NCBI GenBank assembly: GCA_013146195.2 | Contig: CM028379.1 | Location: 63,185,631 to 63,249,630 of the forward strand | DNA from: Codonopsis lanceolata | Lineage: Eukaryota; Streptophyta; Magnoliopsida; Asterales; Campanulaceae | Direction: 5' to 3' | Length of the DNA: 64,000 nucleotides | Shown here: positions 32,370 to 44,487 of the stretch, in pieces | How positions within the stretch are numbered: position 1 is the stretch's first letter | How the letters are laid out: the number at the start of each line of letters is the position of its first letter | Made by a program: the position numbers and the translations under genes | Notes under the pieces: generated by a model | Seen by the model: only the letters and a program-made list of their open reading frames with translations | Database searches by the model: none | What the model was told of the DNA's origin: nothing

Positions 32370-32812
32370 GAGTGGCGCTATATAGATCATCTTCCTTCAA
32401 TTTGACCCTCTTTATAAGTATACCATTCCTCAAATTTAAAAATACTCCAAAACTTTTTCTATACCCCCCCCCCTTGATTACTAATTTTACCATTTGAATT
32501 TTTTACCCTACATGTTATACAAACTCTCTTCCTAACCCACCCTATATACACAAACCACCCCTCTCTACCCCTTACTCTAATCAAAACCGTATAACACTTC
32601 CCTCTCTCACGTATACAGCCCACCCACCCAGCAAAAAAAGAAAGAAAAAAACTACAGTTTTAGTTAGAGGTTTTTTGTTTTAGAAAAAACGGATGAGGTT
32701 TACTTATCATCTATAAGGGTATAATAGTCTTTACGATTAAAAGTATTATTGTCATTAAAAAAAAGGAAAATGGGGGTCAACTTGGAGGGAGGGGGTCTAT
32801 ATATCGCAACTC
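32370..32812. mobile_element. Mutator-like MITE, 443 bp, perfect 9 bp TSD
   Basis: Termini GAGTGGCGCTATATAGATC and, inverted, GAGTTGCGATATATAGACC pair over about 40 bp. Perfect 9 bp direct repeats AACAAAATA flank it at 32361-32369 and 32813-32821. A 9 bp duplication fits the Mutator superfamily. Non-coding. Confidence 0.8.
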
Positions 32813-32923
32813 AACAAAATAACGTTAAAAAGAAAAATAATATAACTAAATAAAAATTAGAAATTAGTGAAAATGCAAACCAACCATATATACAAGTAAG
32901 GGTATAATTTTTTGTTTAAATTT

Positions 32924-33503
32924 AGGGGTGGCAATTTGAGGCACGACACGATTGACCGACGCGAACACGGCACGAAATTACAGGGTTTGGGCTGGAGCTT
33001 ATCGGGTCCGGGCCGTTATAGGGCAAACACGATAAGGCACGATAAAAAATAGGTTGTTTTCGGGATGACTTGATAAACACGGTAAGGCAAGATAAGACAC
33101 GATAACTAAAATATATATTTTTAAAAATTTATTAGGGGTTATTCACTTCTTTCAAATTATTTTCATGATTATTTCATAGTTTTATCATTTGAAAATTTAT
33201 GACTTTTGAACTACTTGATTATTTATATTGATAAATTTTCAAAATATGTATTTAAAAATCAAAATTATATATTTTATAATGTTTATTGGGCTTAACGGGC
33301 TTAACTGGTCTGACTAAATAAATCGTGTTTTTTTTTCTTATCGTGACGTACCGTGCTTTTCGTGTTTTTACTTTTTATCGTGTCGTATTCGGGTTTTAAT
33401 ATCAAGCACGATAAGCTTATCGTGACGTGTTCGTGTTCGTGCTTATCGTGTCGTGTTGTTATCGTGCCGGCCCAATAACAACCCAGCACGACCGATTTGC
33501 CAC
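32924..33503. mobile_element. MITE, hAT-like termini (GGGGTGGCAA type)
   Basis: The left end contains GGGGTGGCAATTTGAGGCAC. The right end is its imperfect inverse ending GATTTGCCAC. Both arms are rich in cacgataag / cttatcgtg repeats that can form a long imperfect hairpin. The outermost right bases are lost in a TA microsatellite. Confidence 0.6.
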
Positions 33504-34614
33504 TATATATATATATATATATATCACAACTATTTTATGAAGTTTCTCGCCTAAAACCACTTTCCAAAAATAGCTGATCATTTAATAGATCTCATTTAAT
33601 ACAATATTCAATTACAGATTAAATATATATGAAAATTGAGTTAAAATATATTAATATTAATTAAATCATTCAAAAATCTGATAACATCTATTTATTGTTG
33701 TTATTGATCAATCTTCCACAAATGTCCAGATTCTAAAACCCTTATCTCTTTGAATTTCCAGCCTCTTGTATAAATATCGGATTTTCTTCAAACATCAACT
33801 CCCAAAGATTTGAAAGAAACATCATATTGACAAAAAAACATGGCTCTCGTAATATCACTACTACATGATATATACAAGTGTAGATCAGATTGGATTTTAA
33901 AGGTTCGAGTCGCTAGAAAATGGTTCATTCCATCCGCCAATGATTTGAACTTGCCCACCATCCATGGAATTAGTCATTGTTGATGCCGAGGTAAAATAAT
34001 TTATAATGACTTATTTGTTATAGTTAATTCATTGTCTTCATAAAAATAATCAATGGATATTCTTTTTTCTACCCAAAAGCCTTCTACAAATATTAACTAT
34101 TAACTATCTAAAACTTTTATCTCAATTTTTCTTAAAAATCTTAACAAATAGGTCTGAAAATAAATATCTACCCTCAAGTATACATATCTAATATAGTTTA
34201 CTGAAAAAAAAAATTCATTGAAACATATAGATCTATATTTTAAATGCTTAAATACATATAAAACTTTTAAATTTGTACTTTTAAGGCTATAGATCTATAC
34301 ATTAAATATTAAAATCAATGTCTATATTTAAAAAAGAAATTTATATTTTGACCTTAAAATTACAAATCTGATAAGTAAATATAAAGAAATGACAAATCCA
34401 AAATTAAAAAAAGTGTTTGTTTTGAAAAAACACTGATGAAGGTTTATGGGTAATTTTTGAACCAAATCTCTGATAAATAAAGTTAAGATCTTCAACAACT
34501 TAGATCAAATATATATAAAAAAACAACGAAATTCAAAATACTTTCAAAATGAAGGATCAGTATTTTTATTTTGCAGATCTAATATGTTTTACTATATAGA
34601 TCTAATATGTTGTA
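33504..34614. other. AT-rich DNA without a recognisable feature
   Basis: It begins with a short (TA)n tract and continues as AT-rich sequence with no long frame, repeat boundary or conserved motif that I can identify. Confidence 0.4.
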
Positions 34615-34789
34615 CTCCCTCCGTTCCGAACAAACCATAATTCTATTTTGAGATGTTTCACTTAAGGAGTTTACTTTAAAAAATTAAGTCATAGAAGTGT
34701 CATTTTATTATTAATGAGCTACTAAAAATATGATTTTTCTTTTAATATTTGACTTTCAAACGATGACTTTTTGTCCGGAACGGGTGGAG
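34615..34789. mobile_element. Stowaway-type MITE, 175 bp
   Basis: The terminal inverted repeats are CTCCCTCCGTTCCGAACAA and, from the other end, CTCCACCCGTTCCGGACAAA. TA dinucleotides flank both sides, the target of Tc1/mariner elements. Confidence 0.8.
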
Positions 34790-35140
34790 TATCAAATATA
34801 AAACGTTACCCACGTTAAATTATAAAATAAAAAATATGTCTTTGTGATTGCAGTTAGTCACCATTGTTTTTTTGGGTAGGAATAAATACCCAGCAAATTT
34901 GATCCTTTGAGTTATGGGTCATTTTTTGTAATTTGTCACCGTCAATTTTTTCAGAATCTATAATAATTAATCTTATAATTATATATTTCTACTTATGGTG
35001 TTTTTCTTAATTTATTCTTTTAATTATGTTTTTTATTACTATTTTTTTAGTTTAATTTAGTTGAAAAAATGTTATGCAGTACGTTTAACGCACGGGTGCA
35101 AACGTGAGAGTTTCAGAAAATGATGGTAAATGAAGTGAAA

Positions 35141-35694
35141 CTAGATCTTCGTGCCCGTGCTTATGGCACGGTATCAGTATATCTGATTTCGTCAATTGAA
35201 ACGCCAACGTCTAAATAGAAGGTGTGATTTTAAAAAAAAAATGTTACAGTTGATGGTTACATTACTTCAAGTGGTAGTTGAGGGGCGCTATTCGAACTCG
35301 ACCCAAAGTTGAAGAGGGTTATTTGTAAGGAGTTATATGTAAATGACCTATAAACGTTTGATTTTGCGACGGAATCAACCCCCATGGTCAGATAGTCTCA
35401 GTCAATCAATTGAGTTTTATTGTGAGATTATATTAATGTAATGTTATTGTTTTGTAAGGGGTATTGGTTTAGAAGATTAATCTCAGGGTGTGATTGCTCA
35501 TAATATTAATTGTAGGGGGTGACTTTGTAGCAGGGTGAGAGAAAATAAATAGTTAAAAGTTGATAACTACTCTTGCACATGTGAATGTAAGAGTGAATCT
35601 CAACCATTAATTTTTTAAAGATTATTTAATCTCAACTTCTAAATAGCTTTAATTAATTATATATGTGTAAGAATAAACTATATTGTAATATAGA
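35141..35694 (-). mobile_element. Non-autonomous Helitron, 554 bp
   Basis: On the minus strand it starts TCTATATTACAATATAG after host A (35695). It ends with a CCGTGC/GCACGG hairpin (plus-strand 35155-35171) and CTAG (35144-35141) before host T (35140). Both ends fit the Helitron rules and the head belongs to the same family as that at 1906. No coding region. Confidence 0.8.
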
Positions 35695-37154
35695 TAATCA
35701 ATGATAGGTAGGTGATAATGAGAGCCACGACAAAAATTGTAAAATGAATTTGTGAAGAAATGTTTATGAAAGGATAAGGTATCTTGCTTTTGATATGGAA
35801 GCTGATTGTACTATATTTTTTAAATTTATTCTCACCGAAACTTGCCCTAATGAAATGAACAACACTACAAGACTGGTGTCCTTTCAGTCTGTGGTGTGCG
35901 TGTTTGAGTGGATGCACATTGAATATAGTCCTTTATTTGCCATTTTACCATTTTGCAATGTCGATTTGCTTTGGGTTTCTCAATTTATCCCCAATTTGGT
36001 ATGATTTTGATTTATTAAAATGCTAAGTTTACCGATTATTACCACTAAGCCTCGGTGAATGTCAAACATATTTTAGTAAAAAATAATTTTGTTATTCACT
36101 AAGATTTAATAATAAAAATAATGGTAAAATTAATGGTAAACTTAACGCTATTAAATTATCCCCATTCCCCCACATGACATGACATCGGAGAGGCGGAGAT
36201 GCCTTCTCAGCACTTTGGCCCACGAGGCCGCACCAATCAAATCCGACTTAGAAACTGGACCGGAGATCGAGACTTAGGTCAAGTACAATGGTTAAAAAAA
36301 ATCAAATCCAAAATCAAACTCAATCCCTTAAAAACCAATAAATTAAATTATTAGATACCTATTTGATTTAAAACAAAAAATTCTCCAAATGGTAGCATAA
36401 AATCCAACACATTTACATACCCACTATCTTTATCTCTAATAACTTTACCTACCCAACCATCTTTATCTTTATTAATTTAAATTTTGCAAAAATTCATTTG
36501 GTATCCAAATGAGGTAAACCAAGTCTCTATTTATAGATAAAAATGTGTACTGTTTTTTTTTAAAAAAAAAACTTTTTTGAATACACAAACTGCCCTTAAA
36601 CAACAGATAAACAAAAAATCTCCCCAATCTTTTTGAATACCAAAACTGTCCTTAAACAGCAGATAAACAAAAAATCTCCCCAACCGCCACTTTAATGACA
36701 CGTGGAAAGCAATGTGCAAGGGCTTGTCGGCTGTTTCATTTTATTATTATTTTTCAAATTTGGCCCATCAAAACGGCGTCGTTTTGATGGGATGTGGCCC
36801 AAAACGCTACCATCACATGAGGGACTGTTTTAACGATTTGCTGAATGTCGGGGTTCATCTGTTGATTCTTTTGAGGAAAAATCAATTGTTGATTTGGTTG
36901 TGATTTTTTTTTAATCATCGTTGGACATGAAGAATCACTTTAGATTCAAATTGAAACCTCCGTTGTACTCCCTCTCAGAAGTCAGATTTGTAATAATTTA
37001 GTTTTACTATTTGCTTTGAATTACAATTAAATTATTATTTCTAAAAATAAAATAATTTTTTAGTACAAATTAAAGTGAAACATGGAAGAATATGTGTTCA
37101 TATCTTCGCGTTGCCACGTCAGCAAAGGAATATGATGAGGCTACAAGAAGAATA
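35695..37154. other. Intergenic DNA with a short tandem duplication
   Basis: Two ~56 bp copies at about 36577-36685 share 'ttaaacaacagataaacaaaaaatctcccca'. No gene is supported; the open frames are short and AT-driven. Confidence 0.4.
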
Positions 37155-37524
37155 AGAGCATCCCCAACGTTTGTATTTTTCAATTCTTAACATTGGGGAA
37201 GTGAGCCATAGTGGCCACATAGGCAAGATCAAATTGACAAATAGGAGAGAGAGGAGAAAAACCTTCCAATATAGGAACACAGAGGTGGGCGAGGGTCGGC
37301 CAATGTGTGTGGGGGAAGTGGGGGGGGGGGGGAAAGGGATTTTTATTTTATTTGGGTTGGTGTTAAATTTAATATTTTTTGTGTAAGAAGTTGTGTAAGA
37401 GTAGTATACAATGAGAATATTTATTCTTAAGTGTGTAAGAAGAGAAAAATGTGTATGTGGTAGTGGGACCCAGTTAAGAAGTTGTATAAGAAGTTGATAA
37501 AAATTTTAACATTGGGGATGCTCT
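37155..37524. mobile_element. MITE copy A ('AGAGCATCCCCAA' family), 370 bp
   Basis: It starts AGAGCATCCCCAACGTTTG and ends with the inverse AACATTGGGGATGCTCT. It is the sister of copy B starting at 37546, which lies in the opposite orientation 21 bp away. The target duplication is unclear. Confidence 0.75.
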
Positions 37525-37879
37525 AAGTGGACAAACTCAAAGCTTAGAGCATCCTCAATGTTAAATTTAACATCAACTTCTTATACAACTTCTTAACTGG
37601 GTCCCACTGTCACCTACACATTTTTATCTTCTTACCCACTTAAGAATAAATCTTCCAATTGTATAATCTTCTTACACAACTTATTACACAAAAAATATTA
37701 AATTTAATATCATCTCAAATAAAATAAAAAACCCTTCCCCCCTCCCCCACACACCCCCTACACAGCCGCCCACTTCCCTTTATTTTTTAAGAAAAAACAA
37801 CTTCTTAATTAAGAAGTTATTTCTCTCTCTCTCTCCTAGTTGGCCCAAATTCAAATCCTAATGTCCACTATGCACATAT

Positions 37880-38484
37880 TGTAGTAAATAATTTTGATTA
37901 TCTTAATATCTTCAAAGCGATTTCTAGATGAAGTATGAAGCGAGGTATGCCGAGGCAAATCTCCTTAAGACAAATATTGTCTCCGGTGCAAGCGGATGGT
38001 TGGCAATTGTCTCCCAAGATACAACGTTTCTTCCAAAGTTAGACTTGCACTTACTAACCTTTGACGGACGAACCAAATTTGCTGACTTGCTCTTCAAACT
38101 TTCACAAAACGGGAGAAGGAAAAGGAGTAAAAGAAAACTGGATTTCTTTTGTAAAACACTTAAGATTTTTTCGGATGTTAAGATTGAGAGAATGTTGTTT
38201 GGACTTCGATGACCTGAATGACTGGAAGAGGGGTCTTTATATAGCCTTGGTCGAGTCTGTTCACAAAGGATGCAACCCGTGGCATGTTCAATGAACTCGG
38301 CGTGTGCATGCTCGGTGAGGCCGCCCATCGAACCCTGACGTGTTCTGCTCGAGCCCAACGCCGCCCACCACTCTAACGGTGTGTTGGTTCACGAGCAACA
38401 CCTGCCTACTTTCAATTTGGGTTTAGACTCTTTTGTGGTGACTTAATCATTCACCCATACATATTTACCCCAAATATTCCAACA
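37880..38484 (-). repeat. 3' LTR of the copia element
   Basis: 605 bp. On the minus strand it begins TGTTGGAATATTTGGGG and ends ...CTACA. It is preceded by a purine-rich CATGTGGGGAT, the likely polypurine tract. Open frames inside (for example 37924-38358) are LTR sequence and not genes. Confidence 0.9.
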
Positions 38485-39126
38485 ATCCCCACATGAATAG
38501 AAGAAATCGACACGGAAAAAGAAAGAAGAAGAAAGAGCATAGTGAAAATCAATGCATCAAAATAGGTGGCTTTCGCTTTGAACCTTCTTTAGTAAGAATC
38601 TATCGAACTTACTTGGTCGATCGATTATGCGTAACGCATTGAAGCTGTCGAGGCGTTATTGTAAGTTTAAACAATAGACCAAACACATTGAATTTTCATA
38701 TCGAGATTTTGGTTCTCTATTGTGTTCATTATTTCGATACTGAACTTTCTTGGTTCTCAAGTGCTTTAGAGAATTTGCCTAAGAAAATTTCTCAACAGAA
38801 CCGCCACGTTCACACTTACATAGGTGATGTGCTATAAAGAGTATCCTACATTACCCCACTTGTACTAATTTACAAGATATAGTCATCATTAAAAGCAATA
38901 GCTTAACCTCTACCATTTTGTAGGCAGCACTTTTTCATTATAGAAATGGGATGAAGATAAACTTCCAAGTGCTTTGCTCAAATCAATCATGACTAGTTTT
39001 CCTATTGAACCTAGTCCGTGGGATCTCCAGTCGCCAGGTTAGGTTTCCGTCAAGTTGACTTAGATTTGTTTAGGCTTTAGCCCCATTTCTTTCGATGCAC
39101 GCTTTATTCTCTCTTTAGATAAACCT

Positions 39127-42100
39127 TTAGTAAATGGATCCAAGGTTATCCTTTGATCGCACGAAATCAATTGAAATTGTTCCGTTTGAGAGTAACTGTC
39201 TAACGGTGTTATGTCTACGACGTATGTGTCGAGATTTGCCGTTATATATAAAATTTTCCGCCCTAGCTATAGTTGTTTGATTATCACAATGTATACATAT
39301 AGCAGGCACGGGTTTTGGCCATAGAGGAATATCTTCTAAGAAGTGTCTAAGCCATTCGGCTTCTTCTCCAGCTTTATCTAAAGCAATAAACTCAGATTCC
39401 ATCGTTGATCGAGCTATACAAGTTTGCTTAGAAGATTTCCAAGATATGGCACCTCCACCGAGAGTAAATACATAGCCACTAGTAGACTTGGATTCATCTC
39501 AGTATCGATATCCAATTTGCATCACTATATCCTTCAACTCTGGGAGGATAATTGCTATAGTGCAATGAATACTCTCTAGTTCGTTTTATGTATCCTAATA
39601 CTCTTAATAATGCATTCCAATGTTCATTATTAGGATTGCTAGTAAAACGACTTAGCTTACTTACAGCGTAAGCTATATCCGGCCTTGTGCACGGCATCAA
39701 GTACATTAGGCTTCTAATGATTTGGGAATACTCTAATTGTTGTTTCACATTCCCAGTATTCTTGTGAAGAACTATATGGGGCAAAAAGGGATTATTAGTC
39801 TCTTTAATACCATGAGAATTAAATCTCTCAATCATTTTATCCACATAATGTGTTTGAGATAAATTAATTCCATTGGAAGTTTTAGAAACTTTCATTCCCA
39901 AGATTACATCTGCTTCACCCATATCTTTCATATCAAAGTTATTGGTGAACATTTTCTTTGTTTTGTTTATAACCTCAATGTCATGACCAAATATGAGCAT
40001 GTCATCTACATATAAACAAACAAATACATATGTGTTACCAAATTTCTTTGAGTATACACACTTATCACATTCATTTGTGATAAAACCATTCCTAGCCATG
40101 ACATTGTCAAATTTCTCATGCCATTGTTTAGGAGCTTGCTTCAAACCATACAAGGACTTAACAAGCTTGCACACCTTGTGCTCTTGTCCTTTTACTTTGA
40201 AGCCTTCGGGTTGTTCCATGTAAATTTCTTCATTCAAATCACCATTTAAAAATGCAGTTTTCACATCCATTTGATGTATCTGCAATTTATATAATGCGGC
40301 AATGGCTATTAAGATTCGAATTGAAGTAATTCTGGTAACAGGAGAATATGTGTCAAAGAAATCAAACCCTTCCTTTTGAGGATATCCTTTAGCTACAAGA
40401 CGAGCCTTATATTTATCCACGAACCATCGGTCTTAGTTTCTTTTTGAAAATCCATTTGCATCTTATTGGTTTAGAACCTTTTGGAAGATCAACTACTTGC
40501 CAAGTGTTGTTGCTTAAAATGGATTCAATTTCATTATTTACAACTTCTTTCCAGAATGTAGATTCTGAGCTGTCCATAGCTTCTTTAAATGATCGAGGCT
40601 CATTTTCAATCATAAAATTAGAGATAAAATCTGGACCAAAAGTTTTGACAGTTTTAGCTCTTTTGTTTCTTCTTGGTTCAGCATCCTTATTATTTTCAGA
40701 AGCACTTTCACGTGGTCTCTTAGGAGTATTTTCACAAATATCCTTTTTCATAGGGAACACGTCCTCAAAAAATTCAACGTCACGAGATTCAATTATTGTA
40801 TTGACATGAATGTCATTTATTTGATTTATGTACTAAGAATGCATACTACTATTCATTGCATACCCAATGAATATACAATCAATGGTCTTAGGTCCTAACT
40901 TTGACCGTTTAGGAGGTGGAACAGCAACCTTTGCTAGGCACCCCCACACTTTGAGGAATTTGTAGGAAGGCTTTCTTCATTTCCACAGTTCATATGGTAT
41001 GGAACCTGTTTTCTTGTGTGGAATTCTGTTCAACACAAAATTAGCAGACAACGCTGCTTCCCCCCACAAGTTTTGTGGTAAACCAGAACTTATAAGCATG
41101 CAATTAACCATGTCTTTTAAAGTTCTATTTTTCCTCTCAGCAATACCATTTTGCTGCGGAGTATAGGGTGCGGTTGTTTGATGAATGATTCCAAATTTGG
41201 AACATAAGTCACTATACTCTATCGATTCATATTCACCACCCCTATCGGACCTTAATACTTTAATTGACTTTTCAAGTTGATTTTCAACTTTATTTTTGTA
41301 AGTGATGAAAGCATCCATTGCTTCATCTTTACTACTTAACAAATAGACATAACAATATCTACTTTGATCGTCAATGAAAGTAATAAAGTATTTCTTACCG
41401 CCTCGAGTTGGGACAAATTTTAAGTCACATAAATCGCTATGAATTAAACCCAACAGTTGGCTAGTTCTTTCAATTGATTTAAAAGGTTTCTTTGCAAATT
41501 TTGCTTCAACACAAATTTCACATTTGTGATCTTTTATTGAATCAAGTTTTGGAATAAGTCCTAAACCTACAAGCTTTCTTAAAGAAGCACGATTCACATG
41601 TCCTAAGCGACTATGCCATAAATTAGAAGACTCGCACAAGTAAATAGAATTATCAATTTTATTAATAGCTTGTGGGTACAAATAGGTGGACTTCTTGTCC
41701 ACTACAACAACATTTGCCTTAAATAGGCCATCTAGCAAGTATCCTTTCCCAACATACATCCCTCCCTTAGTAAGTACAAATTTATCAGATTCAAATACAA
41801 CTTTAAAACCTTACTAAGCAGTGAACCGGAAATTAAATTTTTCCTTATGTCGGGTACATGCATCACATCGTTGAGAGTAAGCTCCTTTCCCGATGTGAAC
41901 TTCAATATCACCTTCCCAATGCCTTCAATCTTGGAGGTTGCGGAATTTCCCATATAGAGAAAATCTTCACGTTCCATATTCTTGTATTCTGCAAACAAGC
42001 TTTTGTCAAGCACATATGACGAGTGGCTCATGTGTCCACCCACCAATCCTTGACGCTTGACACCAAGTTGGCTTCACATACAACAGAGCAGACTTACATT

Positions 42101-43049
42101 TAAATACCCGTAGAGAGAGTGTCCACTTCTGTCATGTTTGCTTGGGGAGGCTTCTTCTTCTTGCTTCGGCAATCCTTCGCCCGATGACCGGTTTTCCCAC
42201 AATTGAAACAGTCCCCTTTGAACTTGAAGCGTTTGTTGTTGTTGTCATTACTTGTCTTCTTGTCCTTAGAAGAGTCATCACGCTTTCTTTTGTTGTTCTT
42301 AGGTCCGGAGTCTTCAACCATGTTAGCCTTTGCTTCCATGTTCCGTGCAGCGGCTCTTTTTTCTGCACCACGATTGTCCTCTTCAATACGAAGACGAACA
42401 AGCAAGTCTTCCATTGACATTTCCTTGCGTTTGTGCTTGAGGTCATTTTTTAAATCTCTCCATGAAGGAGGCAGCTTCTCAATTATACATGCAATTTGGA
42501 AGGACTCGCTCAATTGCATGCCTTGCCTTCCTTCAATGTTATGCAACAAAACTTGTATCTCCTCAACCTGATTCATTACCGTTTTAGAATCAATCATTTT
42601 AAAGTCCAAAAATTTTGCAACAAAGAATTTCTTTGTTCCAACATCTTCGGTTTTATATTTCTTTTCGAGAGATTCCCAAAGCCTTTTTGCAGTTTGAATG
42701 GTGTAGTACACATTATACAATGTGTTGTCTAGTCCATTCAAAATATAGTTCTGGCATAGGTAATCCGCATGTTTCCATGCATCAATAGCCAATTGCGTTG
42801 CCTTGTCAATTGTACCTTCCGCAACAGGACATTCTTCACGCAAGAATTTTACCAATCCAAGCGTTGTGAGATAGAACAACATTTTCTGTTGCCAACGCTT
42901 GAAATCAGTTCCATTGAACTTTTCCGGTTTCTGCCAGATCGCGAGGCCGGTGGCATAAGAAGTCGATTTGCACTTGAAGTGCTTGCAAACGCACTCGGAC
43001 TCGGAGTGGTTGCAACAGTTTCACTAGTGGATTCATTTTCATTAGCCAT
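39127..43049 (-). pseudogene. Copia gag-pol, interrupted
   Basis: Gag starts at 43049 (MANENESTSE), shifts frame near 42950, and continues with the capsid-type domain and zinc knuckle CFNCGKTGHRAKDC, stopping at 42100. Protease: a TGA disrupts the DTG active-site motif near 42030, and the frame shifts near 41800. Integrase (41759-40977) keeps the HHCC-type finger and D/D/E residues (HSDLCD, LRSDRGGEY, GIAERKNR), then meets a TGA and another stop before 40800. The reverse transcriptase region (40760-39494) has a frameshift near 40415 and an intact YVDD. RNase H (about 39480-39127) includes TMESEFIAL and HCDNQTTIA. It cannot make a full polyprotein. Confidence 0.9.
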
Positions 43050-43138
43050 TTTCTGTCACGAAAACAGAAAATCAAATAAGAAGGAGATGAAGAAGAAGAT
43101 AAATAAAATTAAATACATGATAATATTTGTCTTAAGAT

Positions 43139-43752
43139 TGTTGTAAATAATTTTGATTATCTTAATATCTTCAAAGCAAATTTCTAGATGAAGTACGAAA
43201 CGAGGTATGCCGAGGCAAATCTCCTTAAGACAAATATTGCCTCCGTAACGATGCAAACGGATGGTTGGCAATTGTCTCCCAAGATACAACGTTTCTTCCA
43301 AATGTTAGGCTTGCACTTACTAACCTTTGACGGACGAACCAAATTTGCTGACTTGCTCTTCAAACTTTCACAAAATGGGAGAAGGAAAAGGAGTAAAAGA
43401 AAACTGGATTTCTTTTGTAAAACACTTAAGATTTTTTCGGATGTTAAGACTGAGAGAATGTTGTTTGGACTTCGATGATCTGAATGACTGGAAGAGGGGT
43501 CTTTATATAGCCTTGGTCGAGTCTGTTCACAAAGGATGCAACCCATGGCATGTTCAATGAACCTGGACGTGTCTGTTCGAGTGACGGCTGCCCATCGAAC
43601 CTCGGACGTGTTCTGCTCGAGCCCAACCGCCGCCCACCACTCTAACGGGTGTTTTGGTTCAGCGAGCAACACTGCCCTTTCAATGTGGGTTTAGACTCTT
43701 TTGTGGTAACTTAATCATTCACCCATACATATTTACCCCAAATATTCCAACA
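43139..43752 (-). repeat. 5' LTR of the copia element
   Basis: 614 bp direct repeat of 37880-38484. A few extra bases (for example the 'taacga' region near 43248) explain the length difference. The minus-strand frame 43184-43672 is LTR sequence. Confidence 0.9.
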
Positions 43753-43802
43753 CATATTCCAAAGCTATAAGAAGTCCCCATTTGAAACAATGGGGATGCT
43801 CT

Positions 43803-44487
43803 TAAACAACTATAAATAAACTCTTAAAACACAAAAAAGAAAGCAGTAGAAGTGATGAGAAGATGGTGTTTCTTACAGTCTAATATAGCAAAGAGAGCCT
43901 TCATTCATATTCATATACATATACATATACATCAACGTGTGAGAAGAATTACAACATAAAGAAAACATATGTATTAATTTAATGCTATTCAACGTCAACA
44001 ATCAAAGGAAGCATCAAATTAAACCAACCATTATATATATGGAGAAACCGATCTAGTTGAATTCAGAGAGCCGTGAGGGGTAGTTGTTCTAAGCAAGTTA
44101 CCTCACAGGCTCATTCTCTCTCTCTCTCTCTCTCTCTCCTTTATTTACTGCATTCTTAACTTCAATGTTTTAACAGCAAAAGCAACTAATTAAACCAATA
44201 TCGATCTAAGCAAGTTTTAACTCAGATAAAATTATAACTTGTCTTGAGTACATTTTTATATTTATCTCAATCTAACAACAAACCTGTTATCTAAACAACT
44301 AACCTTGTAATCTTGACTAATGGGACTAGTTGGTTAACATTACTTTAGTAAATGAACCTCTCAATTGGTATTAGAGCTACTTTTTAAGATACTTTAGTAT
44401 CTTCAAGTTTAATAACTTGTGTAGCATTCGTAATTATTTTTTTTAAAAGAATGACTCCACCAAGAAATATATCCCTCATATATAGAC
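43803..44487. other. Intergenic DNA with microsatellites
   Basis: It holds a (CATATA)n-like run near 43907-43932 and (CT)n at about 44114-44139. No gene is recognised. Confidence 0.45.

Larger units (their letters stand above)
37880..43752 (-). mobile_element. Ty1-copia LTR retrotransposon, 5.9 kb, with both LTRs
   Basis: Two direct-repeat LTRs (37880-38484 and 43139-43752) are flanked by perfect 5 bp duplications CATAT (37875-37879 and 43753-43757). Domain order on the minus strand is gag, protease, integrase, reverse transcriptase, RNase H, the copia order. The LTRs differ by scattered substitutions and small indels, so insertion is fairly recent but not new. No clear initiator-tRNA primer site follows the 5' LTR. 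The coding region has several stops and frameshifts (separate entry). Confidence 0.92.
37546..43802. mobile_element. MITE copy B, split by a copia retrotransposon
   Basis: The left part (37546-37879) begins AGAGCATCCTCAATG. The right part (about 43758-43802) ends AACAATGGGGATGCTCT. Without the copia element and one 5 bp duplication it is about 379 bp, like copy A (370 bp), and aligns with it in reverse orientation. The copia insertion is therefore younger than the MITE. Confidence 0.75.

Noticed and set aside
37924..38358. 144-aa protein with a paralogue at 43184-43672
   Set aside because: The two 'paralogues' are the LTRs of one copia element.
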